A stretch of 64,000 nucleotides of DNA from Vanessa cardui (taxonomy: Eukaryota > Arthropoda > Insecta > Lepidoptera > Nymphalidae). Where the stretch lies: NCBI RefSeq assembly GCF_905220365.1, contig NC_061136.1, positions 11,139,702-11,203,701 of the forward strand, given 5' to 3'. Shown piece by piece: positions 1-10,422 of the stretch; positions within the stretch are counted from its first letter, which is position 1, and every line of letters starts with the position of its first letter. Below the pieces are notes generated by a model. It ran no database searches. It worked only from the letters and a program-made list of their open reading frames with translations, and had not been told where the DNA came from. Both the position numbers and the translations under genes were made by a program.

Positions 1-1
1 A

Positions 2-1963
2 CACCCAGGGGAGCATATTCCTCCGCAAATGGCGTCTTGCTCCATGACTGAAGAGGAAATTGTGGCTCCACCACAAATCACGGAACAAGAGATGGAAATG
101 GCACTCGACCGACTAAGAACCAGAACGACTGCGCCGGGTCCAGACGGTGTCCCAGGACGGGTCCTGCGCGACGCCTTGGTGCACCTAGGTGGGAAGCTTC
201 GGGAACTGTTTGACGAGTGTCTGTCCAGCGGGCAATTCCCGAAGTCGTGGAAGGAGGGCAAGTTGGTTCTGTTACCAAAGGAGGGACGTCCCCTTGATTC
301 TTCTTCGGCATACAGACCGATAGTGCTACTGAATGAGACGGGCAAGCTCTTCGAGAAGATTCTCGCTGCTCGTCTTGTTCAGCATCTCGAAGAGGTGGGG
401 CCGGGTCTTTCAGAGACCCAGTACGGGTTCAGGGCTGGCCGTTCAACGGTGGACGCCCTGAATGCCCTGAAGACTCGAACTACAGAGGCGGTGGCCCGAG
501 GAGATGTGGTCTTGGCGGTATCTTTGGACGTGGCGAATGCCTTCAACAGTCTTCCATTCGAGACTATAAAGGAGGCACTCACATATCACAGGGTGCCTTC
601 TTATCTTAAGCGTCTTTTGGGGGCATACCTCTGCGACCGTGTGGTCCTCTGGGAGGGGGGTGATGGGCGAATTGTCCGATTTCAAGTGGGTTGCGGCGTT
701 CCACAGGGTTCGGTTCTTGGCCCACTGCTGTGGAATGTTAGTTTCGATTGGCTCCTACGAGCCCCCGTCCTTCCCGGAATGGGGGTTTTGTGTTACGCAG
801 ACGACACTCTCATCACGGCGAGAGGGCGGAACTTTCAGGAAGCGGCTCGCTTGGCTGAAGTCGGAACAGCGCTCACGGTGGACCGTATTGGAATGTTGGG
901 CTTAAGGGTCTCCATCTCTAAAACGGAGGCTCTTTTATTCCACGGTCCACGTCGAGGACCCCCCCGAGGGGCGACTATCACCGTCCACGGGACCGTGATT
1001 AAGGTGCAGGCCCAGATGAGGTATCTGGGTCTGATCTTGGATGGAAGATGGAGTTTCGGGCAGCACTTTGTACAACTGGGCCCGAAGCTCATCAATGCCG
1101 CTGCCGCCTTGGGCCGCCTCCTACCGAACGTGGGAGGACCAGACTCACCATGCCGGCGTCTATATGCCGGCGTGGTACGCTCCATGGCGCTGTATGGCGC
1201 ACCAATATGGGTGGATGCTCTCACCGCTCGAAACAGGGCGCTCCTTCGGAGACCACAGAGGGTCGTAGCGGTGAGGGCGATTCGTGGATACCGTACAATT
1301 TCGTGGACAGCGGCAACGCTTCTCGCGGGTGATCCACCCTGGGAACTCCAGGCAGAGGTACTAGCGGAAGTGTACCGGTTCCGGGTGGAAGCCAGAGCGA
1401 GAGGAGACCGTCCAGGATCCGCGGAGGTGGGGCGAGTAAGGACTCTTGCTCAACATGCCCTTATTCGCAGATGGGAGGAGGACCTGGGGTCCCCAACAGC
1501 AGGCCATGCGATAGTGGAGGCGATCCGCCCCCACTTGAGTCGATGGATAAAACGAAGTCACGGCACACTCACATTCAGACTAACTCAGGTGCTTACCGGA
1601 CATGGTTGTTTCGGGAAGTACCTGCACAAGATAGTAAGGCGGGAAATAACACCCGCCTGCCACGCGTGTGGTGCGCCTGTGGACACGGCGTGTCACACCC
1701 TGATGGAGTGTGCCGCTTGGGGGCCTCAGAGGCATTCCCTGGTGGCGATAATCGGCGGAGAACTTTCGCTGCCGAACGTTATAACCGCCATGATAAGCAG
1801 CGAGAGGTGCTGGAACGAGATGGCGTCTTTCTGCGAAAGTGTAATGTCGCAGAAAGAGGCTGCGGAGCGAGCGCGTGAGGAGAGTGCCGCCGCGGATTCG
1901 CTTCGACGAAGAAGACCGGGGAGAAGACAACAGCGCTATGCGCAGCTTCTCCTCCAGCTGTAA
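2..1963 (+). CDS. R1-clade ORF2 protein, C-terminal part: reverse transcriptase plus zinc knuckle
   Basis: This enzyme copies element RNA into DNA at a nicked chromosomal target. The frame is open from base 2, so the Met codon at 29 is internal and the CDS is partial at its 5' end. Numbering from that Met: residues about 36-40 carry APGPDG, about 95-101 YRPIVLL, about 131-140 the GFRAGRST fingers motif, about 166-173 the SLDVANAF palm motif (first catalytic Asp), and about 224-234 GVPQGSVLGP. The catalytic YADD is at 256-259 (bases 794-805). A C-terminal CCHC knuckle, C544-x2-C547-x8-H556-x4-C561, followed by a Trp, matches the R1-clade arrangement. The stop is TAA at 1961-1963. About 650 codons are open with all catalytic Asp present, so the part seen could be functional. 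G+C is far higher than in the flanks. Assignment within the R1 clade is not resolved. Confidence 0.93.
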   Translation, partial: HPGEHIPPQMASCSMTEEEIVAPPQITEQEMEMALDRLRTRTTAPGPDGVPGRVLRDALVHLGGKLRELFDECLSSGQFPKSWKEGKLVLLPKEGRPLDSSSAYRPIVLLNETGKLFEKILAARLVQHLEEVGPGLSETQYGFRAGRSTVDALNALKTRTTEAVARGDVVLAVSLDVANAFNSLPFETIKEALTYHRVPSYLKRLLGAYLCDRVVLWEGGDGRIVRFQVGCGVPQGSVLGPLLWNVSFDWLLRAPVLPGMGVLCYADDTLITARGRNFQEAARLAEVGTALTVDRIGMLGLRVSISKTEALLFHGPRRGPPRGATITVHGTVIKVQAQMRYLGLILDGRWSFGQHFVQLGPKLINAAAALGRLLPNVGGPDSPCRRLYAGVVRSMALYGAPIWVDALTARNRALLRRPQRVVAVRAIRGYRTISWTAATLLAGDPPWELQAEVLAEVYRFRVEARARGDRPGSAEVGRVRTLAQHALIRRWEEDLGSPTAGHAIVEAIRPHLSRWIKRSHGTLTFRLTQVLTGHGCFGKYLHKIVRREITPACHACGAPVDTACHTLMECAAWGPQRHSLVAIIGGELSLPNVITAMISSERCWNEMASFCESVMSQKEAAERAREESAAADSLRRRRPGRRQQRYAQLLLQL

Positions 1964-2210
1964 ACGTCGCCGGGAGTTGAGATGTTCTCTGTACCCCGGG
2001 AACTCTTCTAGCTTGGAAGCCCATGGTGGGCCAACCGTCGGGACGTCACGGTAGAATGCGTAAGCGATCCCGTGATGCCCCCCCTAGAGACGGAGTGGGT
2101 ACCGCTGGTTTTTTAGTGGGTATTCCGGTGCCTTCAGCGCTGGCGAGCCCCACATACCCCCCCACAATACAACATCATGTGGGGGAAACGCGTAATGCGT
2201 TTTTCCAGCG

Positions 2211-2212
<2 letters not shown>
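1964..2212 (+). other. 3' UTR of the R1-clade element, with predicted RNA hairpins
   Basis: This segment lies between the ORF2 stop and the A-tail. A 6-bp stem pairs 2046-2051 (tcacgg) with 2070-2075 (ccgtga). In the copy at 11262 the same stem is ccacag/ctgtgg, so two base pairs have changed in step. Nearer the A-tail a C-run and a G-run can pair, followed by a small acgc/gcgt hairpin and the terminal block ttttccagcg, which is shared by the copies at 6441, 11262 and 55838. Reverse transcriptases of this clade are known to recognise 3' UTR RNA, so this is the likely template-recognition module. That role is inferred. Confidence 0.7.
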
Positions 2213-2240
<28 letters not shown>

Positions 2241-2243
<3 letters not shown>

Positions 2244-2928
2244 TCAGAATTATATAAAAAATGTAAGTAAAAATTAATTAATAATTTTATATAAATATTG
2301 TATTATACCGGAATAAATTATATCTCTACGAAGTTATACAAAAACTAAAGTAATAGTTTTTTATGTACATTATATTTGTAGTAAGTCTTGTATATGAAGT
2401 TCACTTAGTAAATTGTTAGCTTTATGAGAAATGTTCAACGGCTGTTATCGACAGATGACGAATATTAGTGATATATTATTCGCATCCGAAGCAATGATCG
2501 ATTCCTCTCGTATTATTGGCGAACGATTAAGGTTGCGTCTAAACATTAATATTTGAGAGTAACATTGGTAAAGTAGTCTACTGGCTATATTAATTGTATG
2601 GGTTATGTTTCGGTATATTTAATTTTATCGACTTTCGTTTGTTTTTGTTATTAATAGCTTTTATGTTTAATTTAGTTGCTAGTATTTCTTTCTCGTGTAT
2701 GTTTATATTGACTCTAAACTTAAATAGTCAATATAGTCAATGATGTCCTACATCCTCGTTTTACGCGATGACGATTATTTCGCATCTAGAGTCTAGCAGG
2801 ACAGAAAGTTTCTTATACTCTGTCTTGTAGTCCAGTTCAACAATTGGTAAGAGATGATGCGTAGGATTTTAAAAATGACAGAAAATGGCGTCTAAGCATT
2901 ATTAGTAACAGACAAGACAAGACAACAA
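2241..2928. other. A+T-rich stretch, no gene seen
   Basis: Ordinary A+T-rich sequence after the retrotransposon A-tail. I see no coding frame and no repeat that I can match elsewhere in the window. Confidence 0.5.
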
Positions 2929-3001
2929 ATTCCTTCTCCTCAAAGGGAAAGAAGGCCTTAGTCCAGCAATGGAAAATTTACAGGCTGTTGTTATTGTTGT
3001 G
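2929..3001 (+). mobile_element. SINE family B, 3' end fragment
   Basis: It matches only the 3' end of family B: the 'tccttctcctcaaaggga' block, 'gcctta-gtccagca', and the terminal 'tttacaggctgttgttatt'. The tRNA-derived head is absent, as in a 5'-truncated insertion. Confidence 0.75.
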
Positions 3002-3563
3002 ACGAGTAATTATTAATTTTTTCAACATCATTATTTTTCAGCCCATCCCTTGTTAAATATAAATACAATACGCCAAAAAAACGTTTCTTGTGTCTCTTTG
3101 AATTATTTATTGTATTTAAATAAAATAAATATTTTTGGAACCAGGAAAATATAAATCAATTTACTAGACCATTTCCGAGACGAAATACTTTTTGCAAGTC
3201 AAAACAATGTTACGAAATGTTTTTTTAATACAACGTTCTACATTTTAAAAGAAAAAAAAATCAACTATGCGTGACCAAAGACTTGGTACGGATGTTGCAT
3301 GGTAAATTATTTATGTATTCCTGTATTTCCATATTACAAGGGTCGGTCTGTCAGGACCACGCTGTGATCGTGGTCCGACCAACCCGCAAGTCGTGCTTAC
3401 AATAAATAAATGTTTCGAATTACTTTAAATAAATTTAAACATTTAATCTTACAAAGAATTACTTCATTTAATAAAATTCATAATATTTTCTTTGAGTCTA
3501 TAGTCTTTGAATTAAGATTTTTTTTTGGTTAAATAAATTTAAAAGTCGATTAAAAAACGATAT
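3002..3563. other. A+T-rich stretch with one short hairpin
   Basis: No gene is seen. A compact GC-rich hairpin (ggaccacg at 3354-3361, cgtggtcc at 3369-3376, 7-base loop) stands out, with partly complementary flanks (ggtcgg on the left, ccgacc on the right). Confidence 0.5.
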
Positions 3564-3575
3564 CTCAATTTGTAA

Positions 3576-3876
3576 CAACAACAACAAACAACAACAGCCT
3601 GTAAATTCCCACTGCTGGGCTAAAGGCCTCCTCTCCCTTAGAGGAGAAGGTTTGGAACATATTCCACCACGTTGTTCCAATGCGGAATACACATGTGGCA
3701 GAATTTCTATGAAATTTGTCACATACAGGTTTCCTCACGAAGTTTTCCTTCACCGCCAAGTACGAGATGAATTATAAAGACAAATTAAGCACATGAATCA
3801 GCGGTGCTTGCCTGGATTTGAACCCGCAATCATCGGTTAAGATGCACGCGTTCTAACCACTGGGCCATCTCGACTC
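3576..3876 (-). mobile_element. SINE family B, full-length tRNA-derived copy with 12-bp target duplication
   Basis: Read on the minus strand it begins with a tRNA-like head: an A-box-like 'gatggcccagtgg', and 'tgcgggttcaaatcc' as the B box of an internal RNA polymerase III promoter. The family body follows, ending in 'caggctgttgttgtttgtt'. The flanks carry an exact 12-bp direct repeat, ctcaatttgtaa, at 3564-3575 and 3877-3888. This is the expected mark of LINE-machinery insertion. It is a complete, fairly young copy with no coding capacity. The type is widespread in Lepidoptera and resembles the Metulj-type SINEs, but I do not insist on the subfamily name. Confidence 0.92.
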
Positions 3877-3888
3877 CTCAATTTGTAA

Positions 3889-4287
3889 GTTAATGTGAAA
3901 ATCGTTTAGGTTCACAGAATAAGGATTGATATCGCTTTACTCTCTAAGGGTGTGGAAAATATCCACAAGGAGATTATCTAGACCGAAACAATTGTATGGC
4001 CGATAAAAGTAATGATTACAAATGGAAACAATGACCATCGATCTGAATACCTCAATGGTAACGATTCACGATCGTATCCATCTTCAAAGCAATCTCAGTA
4101 AAATCTATGTAATTACGTTTTATTTATTTAAAGGTAAATCTTTTTTTTTTTTGAAAGAGGTTAAATTATATTGAAACTCCATACAGAAATATATTTTTAA
4201 TGGCTTTGTTTAACGTATTTGTAGTATCCATCAATATATACATATGGTCGTACGTCATTCCACTTTTTAACCGCGTTTTATTTATAT
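3889..4287. other. A+T-rich stretch, nothing recognised
   Basis: No gene or repeat recognised between the SINE and the Helitron-like terminus. Confidence 0.5.
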
Positions 4288-4550
4288 ACTAGCTACCCGC
4301 CCCGGCATCGCACGGGTGTAATACTGATAGTAAATACACCAATGAGTTTGTTTATTCACGACATCACATTAGAAACTTCAAAAAATATCAGTATTTCTTT
4401 ATTGTAATGTGTATGTTTTATATAAAAAAAAACCTTCTTCTCAAATCGCTCTATCTATTAAAAAACTGAATCAAAATCCATTGTGTAATTTTAAAGATCT
4501 AAGCATACATAGGGACAGACAGCGGTAAGCGACTTTGTTTTATACTATGT
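4288..4550 (-). mobile_element. Helitron-like non-autonomous fragment, terminus at left
   Basis: The left edge reads actagctacccgcccc then 'ggcatcgcacggg'. On the minus strand this is a GC-rich hairpin-prone sequence ending in ctagt, the common 3' terminus of non-autonomous Helitron-like repeats in Lepidoptera. The body includes 'tcaaaatccattgtgtaa' and 'gcggtaagcgactttgt', which recur in diverged form at 10723-10790. It has no coding capacity, and the far end is not defined. The Helitron class is inferred from the end type alone. Confidence 0.55.
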
Positions 4551-6440
4551 AACGATAATGATTTAGGATAATATGTATAAGGTTTTGTGTAATCTGTGAT
4601 AAAATATTGTCGATTAGTATTATTTTATAAATCCTAGAACCGAAATACACATCACTATTAATTATTATACACACTTTCATCCGAAGCAAGTTCGTGGAAT
4701 CGTTATATTTAGATATTGTTCAAATATTTTCATTTCCATATAGACATAACGTCACTTGGAACTTTGTTTGATTTGATCTTGTTGCTATGTAATAATTCCA
4801 AATCTGACTATAATTATAATATTATTTTAGCTATAAATTTGTATAAAGTAATGGCAATAGGAACAATAATTCAATAAGAATATTCATATTATTCTTTTTT
4901 TTTTAATTTTTTCCGTATTTCCGAAATTAATCTATTTTTATGATAATTTTGCGAATTAGAGTTATGTCTCTATTTAAATGGATGTGACGAGGCGTTTCTA
5001 ATAAATTACTTAAAACCTCTGTGGTCAAATATGTTGTCCAAGCAATAAAGGAAAATCAAACAAAATACCGTTATACCCATTCGTATCGCAAACGGCACGC
5101 TGACGATAGTGAATGCTTGGAATTACCTTAAAGGTAGAGCAAATCGAATTCTCTGACGTGTATCGCTAGCAGGGCTTAAAGCATCGTAAACTTTTAAGGA
5201 ATTGTGTTAACCATTTCCACTGTTCTGCAATCTGAGAGGCATAGATAAATAAAGCTAATTTATTTAGTGCGCCTATTGAGTCATTAATAGTATTTACTTA
5301 TATGTGCACTTTTTGTGCTGTGCAAGCGTCAGCGTGCGCGTTTTACTCAGATTTAATTGTTTTATATAAAATTCTTAAATAAAATCAGACTCAGTTAGTT
5401 CAGTAAATTTATTATGTCAGCTATATAGCAGTGAAAATCCCGTCAAAATAGTTCCTGCCGTTTCAATGATTAGTCGTAACAAACACAGAGACAGACAATT
5501 GTAAAAATGTTATTTTGTTATAAGTACCATGCAAAAGGCATTTAGTGAGAGGCGGTTATATTAGTATTACAAACAGATAATCCAATATTATTATATGTAT
5601 ATCTATATATATGTACATATAGACCAGTTGTTCGCCTTTACAGTTCGCCCGGATAATAAGTGGTATATACGTTTATATTATAAGAAGTCCCAACCATTCT
5701 TTACTCTGACAAACATCTGTTCCAAAATGTTGTAAACTCATATCTTTGTCCGAGTACTGGCTCATAATTCCCTCTTCAAATGGACATACTACTGAGCAAA
5801 ACTCGTACATCCTGTTATGGAGAATGATTTGAATTTTCTAACATAACTTTATTCTACTGCACTTTTATGAAACCGCAAAATTTCTTCAGTTTTTATTATT
5901 AAATCTTTTTATATTGTTTTATTTTATTGCACACTACGATCAAGATTATTTCATAAACAAATTAAAAACGTGTATCCCGTTAATTAGCTGTTCTGTTTTA
6001 GAAAATATAGGTAATTTTTTCGTGCTTGCCCAGAAGACTTAACAATAATTATTACGTACTCCTTTATTCTACATTACATATAATACAACATACTGAAATG
6101 TTAAAATTGAGATTACTAAAGATAATCAACTTATATAAATTAGACTTCCAAAATAGTTCTGAAGAAAATCGACTTTCCTCTACAAATCGGAATTAAGAAC
6201 AATTCACAGTCAGATAATATTTAGCATTCTCAGATTACCTAATCTCGTTATGAACGCCTATTGATCGCCAATTGTGTCATTTGGCTGCACCAATCAATCA
6301 CCATTCGGATCATAGTCAAATTAGCTAATCTTACTTTAACCAACGCAGCGTTTCAAAAGCCACAGGTAATTGGTACTGGACATGAATGAATTATCCTCCC
6401 AATGATTTTTTTTTTTGCTTAAGTAGGCTCTTTTTACAAT
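4551..6440. other. A+T-rich stretch with one Helitron-like scrap
   Basis: No gene is seen. Positions about 5435-5520 carry a diverged fragment ('gttcctgccg', 'cacagagacagacaattgta') of the Helitron-like family described at 38925 and 37227. Short (TA)-rich runs lie near 5590-5625. Nothing else stands out. Confidence 0.45.
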
Positions 6441-6624
6441 TTCACAGTAGCATGTGTCAGGGATCCTATGGCACAGGCTGAAAAGACGGAAAGGGGACCG
6501 GTGGTTAGTTAGTGGATATTCCGGTGTACTAGGGCACACTAGACTCGCACCGGCGAGTCACAAATATTACTAATACCACTGCACGTGGGGGAAACGTGTA
6601 AAGTGTTTATTCAGCGACAAAAAA
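6441..6624 (+). mobile_element. 5'-truncated R1-clade 3' UTR copy
   Basis: It aligns with the 3' UTR at 2045-2212: 'cacagtagcatgtgtcagg', 'ggatattccggtgta', 'ggcgagtcacaa', 'cgtgggggaaacgtgtaa' and a terminal tcagcg before a short A-run. It is more diverged than the copies at 11262 and 55838, and the first hairpin is partly broken. No ORF2 sequence is present. It is a dead-on-arrival insertion of the same or a sister family. Confidence 0.85.
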
Positions 6625-6687
6625 TGGCTTTTTGTGCAAGTACTTTCGAATCTTCATTAATAAAGTTCGATAATTGATGTTGGTTAA

Positions 6688-6743
6688 GAGCCGAGATGTG
6701 CCAGTATCCTTAGCCCAACAGTGGGAAATTTACTGGCTGTTGA
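6688..6743 (+). mobile_element. SINE family B relic, head joined directly to tail
   Basis: A head fragment (gagccgagatgtgccagt) is followed at once by the family tail (ccttagcccaacagtggg ... tttactggctgttg). The middle of about 230 bases is missing. It is a deletion derivative rather than a plain 5' truncation. Confidence 0.7.
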
Positions 6744-6818
6744 AACTGTAAGCTAGTAAGATTTTTATAAAACACTAATACTTTTAAAAAAACGTTGTAG
6801 AATAAAATACAAAAATTT

Positions 6819-6838
6819 TGACGTCAATTTTGACGTTT
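6819..6838. promoter_or_regulatory. Palindromic CRE-type site (TGACGTCA) with adjacent repeat half
   Basis: A perfect TGACGTCA at 6819-6826 lies in 'ttttgacgtcaattttgacg', where the ttttgacgt unit is repeated in tandem. CREB/ATF-type bZIP proteins bind this octamer. No neighbouring gene is visible, so function is unproven. Confidence 0.3.
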
Positions 6839-7340
6839 TTCTTCAAAAATATAATAAAAAATATAACAGAATAAATAAACATATTTATTTTATATCCAAA
6901 ATGAGGTAATCTAATTAAGCTGGAGAAACGTCGATTTAATAAAAGTTTAATCATACGATTTTGTTCTCAGGGGAATTAATAACTGGAGCAAAACTTAAAT
7001 AAACCAACGGTCAGACGTTGGTGGGAATCTAGTTATTAATTAATTTCTAATTCAGCGCATTCGTACGTACCTATTCGTTGAAGTTAGTTCTTAAATTTAA
7101 TTTAAAACGCTTGAACTGAATGCGAAAATTATTCTATTCAAAGCTAGACTCGACATTATTATGTTAGTGGTTCGTGAGTAAAATATTTCTAACGTACTCG
7201 TCTCGCCTTTTCATCGTTTTACCAAAGATTGAGCATTTGTGTATTTATGTTTCTTAGTATTTGAATAAGCCGTGAAATCAGAAATCAAATTATTCTTTAT
7301 TCATGTCGACTTTTTTGTAATCGTAGCCTGAATGCTCGTG

Positions 7341-7374
7341 TATGTCCCGTGTAACAATTGTTACAAGGGACATA
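7341..7374. repeat. 34-bp near-perfect palindrome at the edge of a SINE A fragment
   Basis: Centred on caattg, the two arms from tatgtccc to gggacata pair over 34 bases with a single mismatched pair. The right arm belongs to the SINE A fragment that follows (acaagggacataaca), and the left arm is its inverted copy. Confidence 0.8.
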
Positions 7375-7475
7375 ACATTCTTAGTTCCCAAGATTGGTGG
7401 TGCGTTGGCGATATAAGAATTGTTTGATCACTTTTACATCACCCAATAACTGTGGACGTTGGTGACAATTTGGAA
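7362..7475 (+). mobile_element. SINE family A, internal fragment
   Basis: It matches the family A core 'acaagggacataacat', 'ttagttcccaagattggtgg' and 'gcgttggcgat', then decays towards 'gttggtgaca'. The head and 3' end are lost. Confidence 0.75.
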
Positions 7476-8982
7476 TTAGCTAGTCTAATTTCCCGTCCAT
7501 GAATGATCGGTTTTGCTCATCTGTGGTTAAAGAATTATGTGCAACTACCTGTGCCCGCTACTTTGGGCGCGTTTGAATTATACAATAATATATTAATTAT
7601 TTAGTTATTGTTGTAGCTCAAGGTACTACTTATTACATCAGCCTCATGCCATATATCTATCGAAGCTGTTTACAAGCGTATTGAAATGAGCTCCGAAATT
7701 ATCTCCTTTTGGTTAAACAGTTACTTTTTGATAGTTTAAAGGTTAAATATATTTAAACATGCAAATCAGACTACCTATATCTAAACACAAGGAGCATAGC
7801 TGGCTGTATATAAAGCTTCCAATTTGTGGCGTTAAACACAGTTAATTGGATAAGCAGATGTCAAAGCCTAATGGTAACCTAATTACCATGCTTTGGAGGT
7901 GCAGCTTAAAACAACCTTGCGGATAATTTTATTGTGATACAGACTAAATTCACGAACGATTTGAGATTCGAATACGAATTTCGATTATGCTCGATTCGGC
8001 TATTATTCGATTATTTCGATATTGCTCTAAATTCAAAAAAAGCATAACTTATAAATTTTAATAAAAGGGAACAGTTGTGTGGCAATCAGTTAGATCGAAT
8101 TTGCATTGCCTATATTAAATAAATAACACTAACGCTTTTGACAAAAATTAAATGACAAAAAATATTTTATTTACAAAAAATAGTAAATACGTTTAAATAA
8201 TATTAACCAAAACTGTATATAAGGAGAGAGGAAAGCCATAATAATAATAAATAAAAAGTTTCTCATTTTTAAAATTAAAATCATTACTTACGTTAAAAAG
8301 TAAACCAATTATACTAAAATAAGTTATATATAGTATATATATACGGTGTATATATACATAAACACTAGTCCATTGTTTAAAATCTTAGTTTCAGTTAAGT
8401 TGTCAAGAGTTTTGGCAGTGATTACTTGTTCCAGACTCAACGATCCACATCTTGTGAAACTCGTCAAAAGCTTTTCCAAGTTCTTGAAACCTCACTCAAT
8501 TCTCCTGTTAAAATTGGTTACTTTATATTTTACCAATCGTTTTATACATAAATTTATAAAATACTTATCTATCGTGAGAAATAAATTATTTTCGTAGAAT
8601 ATTTACTCCAACATTTATTGTGATTTTAGTAATGTCCTTTTTTTATAGGAAACCGCCTACTATTGTTACTGATCTGCGAATGCTGGAAAATTCCATTCCG
8701 AAAACATTTTTCTACTAAATACTCGATAGCATCAGAAAAAAAATCTTGTCAATCACAGAAAGTATTATGAAAAAAATACAATAGGTAGTTCTTACGATAA
8801 ATCCTAGTTTTGATTACGTGTTATGTATGAAGTCCGTGAAGAGCAAAAAATCTTCTCTAATTTATATAATTTATATCTTATAATACAATCCGACAAACTA
8901 GGAGGGTGTGCTTAAAATCCCTCACCATCCATTTTTTTTTTTCTTAATCTTTACATACAATAAGAGCTAACTCACGAATACT
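7476..8982. other. A+T-rich stretch, no gene seen
   Basis: A TATA-like tatataaag at 7807-7815 lies about 30 bases before an acagtt, but there is no coding frame after it. Short (TA)n runs lie near 8325-8360. I do not accept the small open frames here as genes. Confidence 0.45.
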
Positions 8983-9222
8983 GTTGATTTCCAAGCGGGA
9001 TACATTAATTTAAATAATTGTATTTAATTAACATGACTGTATTTTTTAAATATTAAAAAAGAGTAACTACTGAGTTTCTTGCCGGTTCTTCTCGGTAGAA
9101 TCTACTTACCGAACCGGTGGTAGCTTCACTTAATTGTAAAATGACGATTCAAAAGTGCTTATAAAAGCCTATTTGAATAAAGTTTATTTTGATTTTGATT
9201 CTTGATGTTGATTTTGATTTTG
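8983..9222 (+). mobile_element. LINE-like 3' end (family 'ggttcttctcggtaga')
   Basis: The order of blocks is 'gttgatttccaagcggga', 'gtaactactgagtttctt', 'ggttcttctcggtagaat', 'gaaccggtggtagcttcac', 'atgacgattcaaaagtgct', 'gaataaagtttattttgatt', and then tandem (gattttt)-type repeats. The same order recurs at 36226-36458 and, shortened, at 23907-24033. An aataaa just before a T/GATT-rich short tandem tail is typical of a truncated non-LTR retrotransposon 3' end. The parent clade is not identifiable without its ORF. Confidence 0.8.
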
Positions 9223-10422
9223 GTAGAGGTCATCAAGTGATACATGGAATTCGTAATATATGATTACAATCGTTGAATATATTTAAATCATTGCAGTCAA
9301 GTGTTAAAAATAAATATAAAGCCCTCTTTTCATTTGGCTAATAATAAACATTACCAACTTTTTTATTCAAATATATACATATGTTCCGGTCATTAGTATC
9401 GCGCTGTGCATATTTATTTTGGTGTTTATTTCTAAATTAGTTTGTGAAAATGTAATTAATCAGGTGGCCTACCGAAACCGACTACTCTGCTCAATCAAAC
9501 TAACTTAACTGAATATTCTATCCAGTGATTGAGCTAAACCGCAGGCAATTTTGAACCAATCGCTGTCGGCTGCATGTGTGAGTGAAATATACTACTTACT
9601 TATTTAAATTGCAAACACCTTTATCTTAGATTAACGATACAATACGATGTAACTTTATTAGTTAGTATTGGTTATCTGTTAATTAGGGAACTCCAGTACT
9701 CCGAATATTATTTAAGTATTTTAAGCTGTCATACTATTTCTCAGTGTTGATGAATACGTATGACTAAAAAATTCATGAAAAATTGTATTACTTTTGTCTT
9801 ACCTTAGTACACTGTAGCTGATAAGTGTTGTATATTTGCTGATCATGAAGCACCTATCTCTTCATAGATAATAATTGCTAGTAGAAAATGCATTAAAATA
9901 ATCTTATATATCAATAGACAATTTACAAAAAGATAATTAATTTTAGAGAGCGAAAAAAGTTACTGGCTGGTTTTAGAGAGCTAGTAAGGCAGTATATGAA
10001 AAAAATCAAATTCCATTTCTAACTAAACCAGTACTATTTTACATTAAATTGTTATATTATTTTGGCACAATATATGAATTTCATTTTACAGTTAAAACAA
10101 AATATAACCTGTCATATTTTGTAATTTCAAAAAATATAAATTTAAAAAATATTTTAAATAAACGCGAAGCTTCGCGGAATATCCCATTAGTAAATAATAA
10201 ATTAATCGAAAACATACAAACGTATTTTACGTAAAGCAATGTTGATTTCTGTTTCATTCCGGATCTCCGTCCTCTTCTTCATAACCACTCAAGTAATTTT
10301 GATACTGTTATGTTTATTAATTAAATATATTAATAAATAAGTGAACGTTATGTAATACCTGAATATACTAATTAAATATATTCTTGCTAAACACACCTCT
10401 CGCTGTCTTTATAAAGACATAG
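9223..10422. other. A+T-rich stretch with a short dispersed repeat
   Basis: No gene is seen. About 9553-9592 (gaaccaatcgctgtcggctg then 'tgagtgaaatata') matches about 11006-11045 (aagccaattgctgtcagtcg then 'cgtgaaatat'), so both are copies of an unclassified repeat. Confidence 0.5.

Larger units (their letters stand above)
1..2240 (+). mobile_element. R1-clade non-LTR retrotransposon, 3' portion (5' part beyond window)
   Basis: The element consists of an uninterrupted reverse-transcriptase reading frame, a roughly 250-base GC-rich 3' UTR and a run of 28 A (2213-2240), after which the sequence becomes typical A+T-rich background. The motif set (APGPDG, YRPI-LL, GFRAGRST, GVPQGSVLGP, YADD, then a C-terminal CCHC knuckle) is that of R1-clade ORF2 proteins such as R1, TRAS and SART. 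The endonuclease domain and any ORF1 must lie left of position 1. The intact frame and long pure A-tail suggest a fairly recent insertion. Its left target-site duplication is out of view, so the insertion site and its specificity cannot be judged. Confidence 0.93.

Noticed and set aside
29..1963. Met codon at 29 as the true start of the RT protein
   Set aside because: The frame is open back to base 2 and the endonuclease domain expected upstream is missing, so the start lies outside the window.
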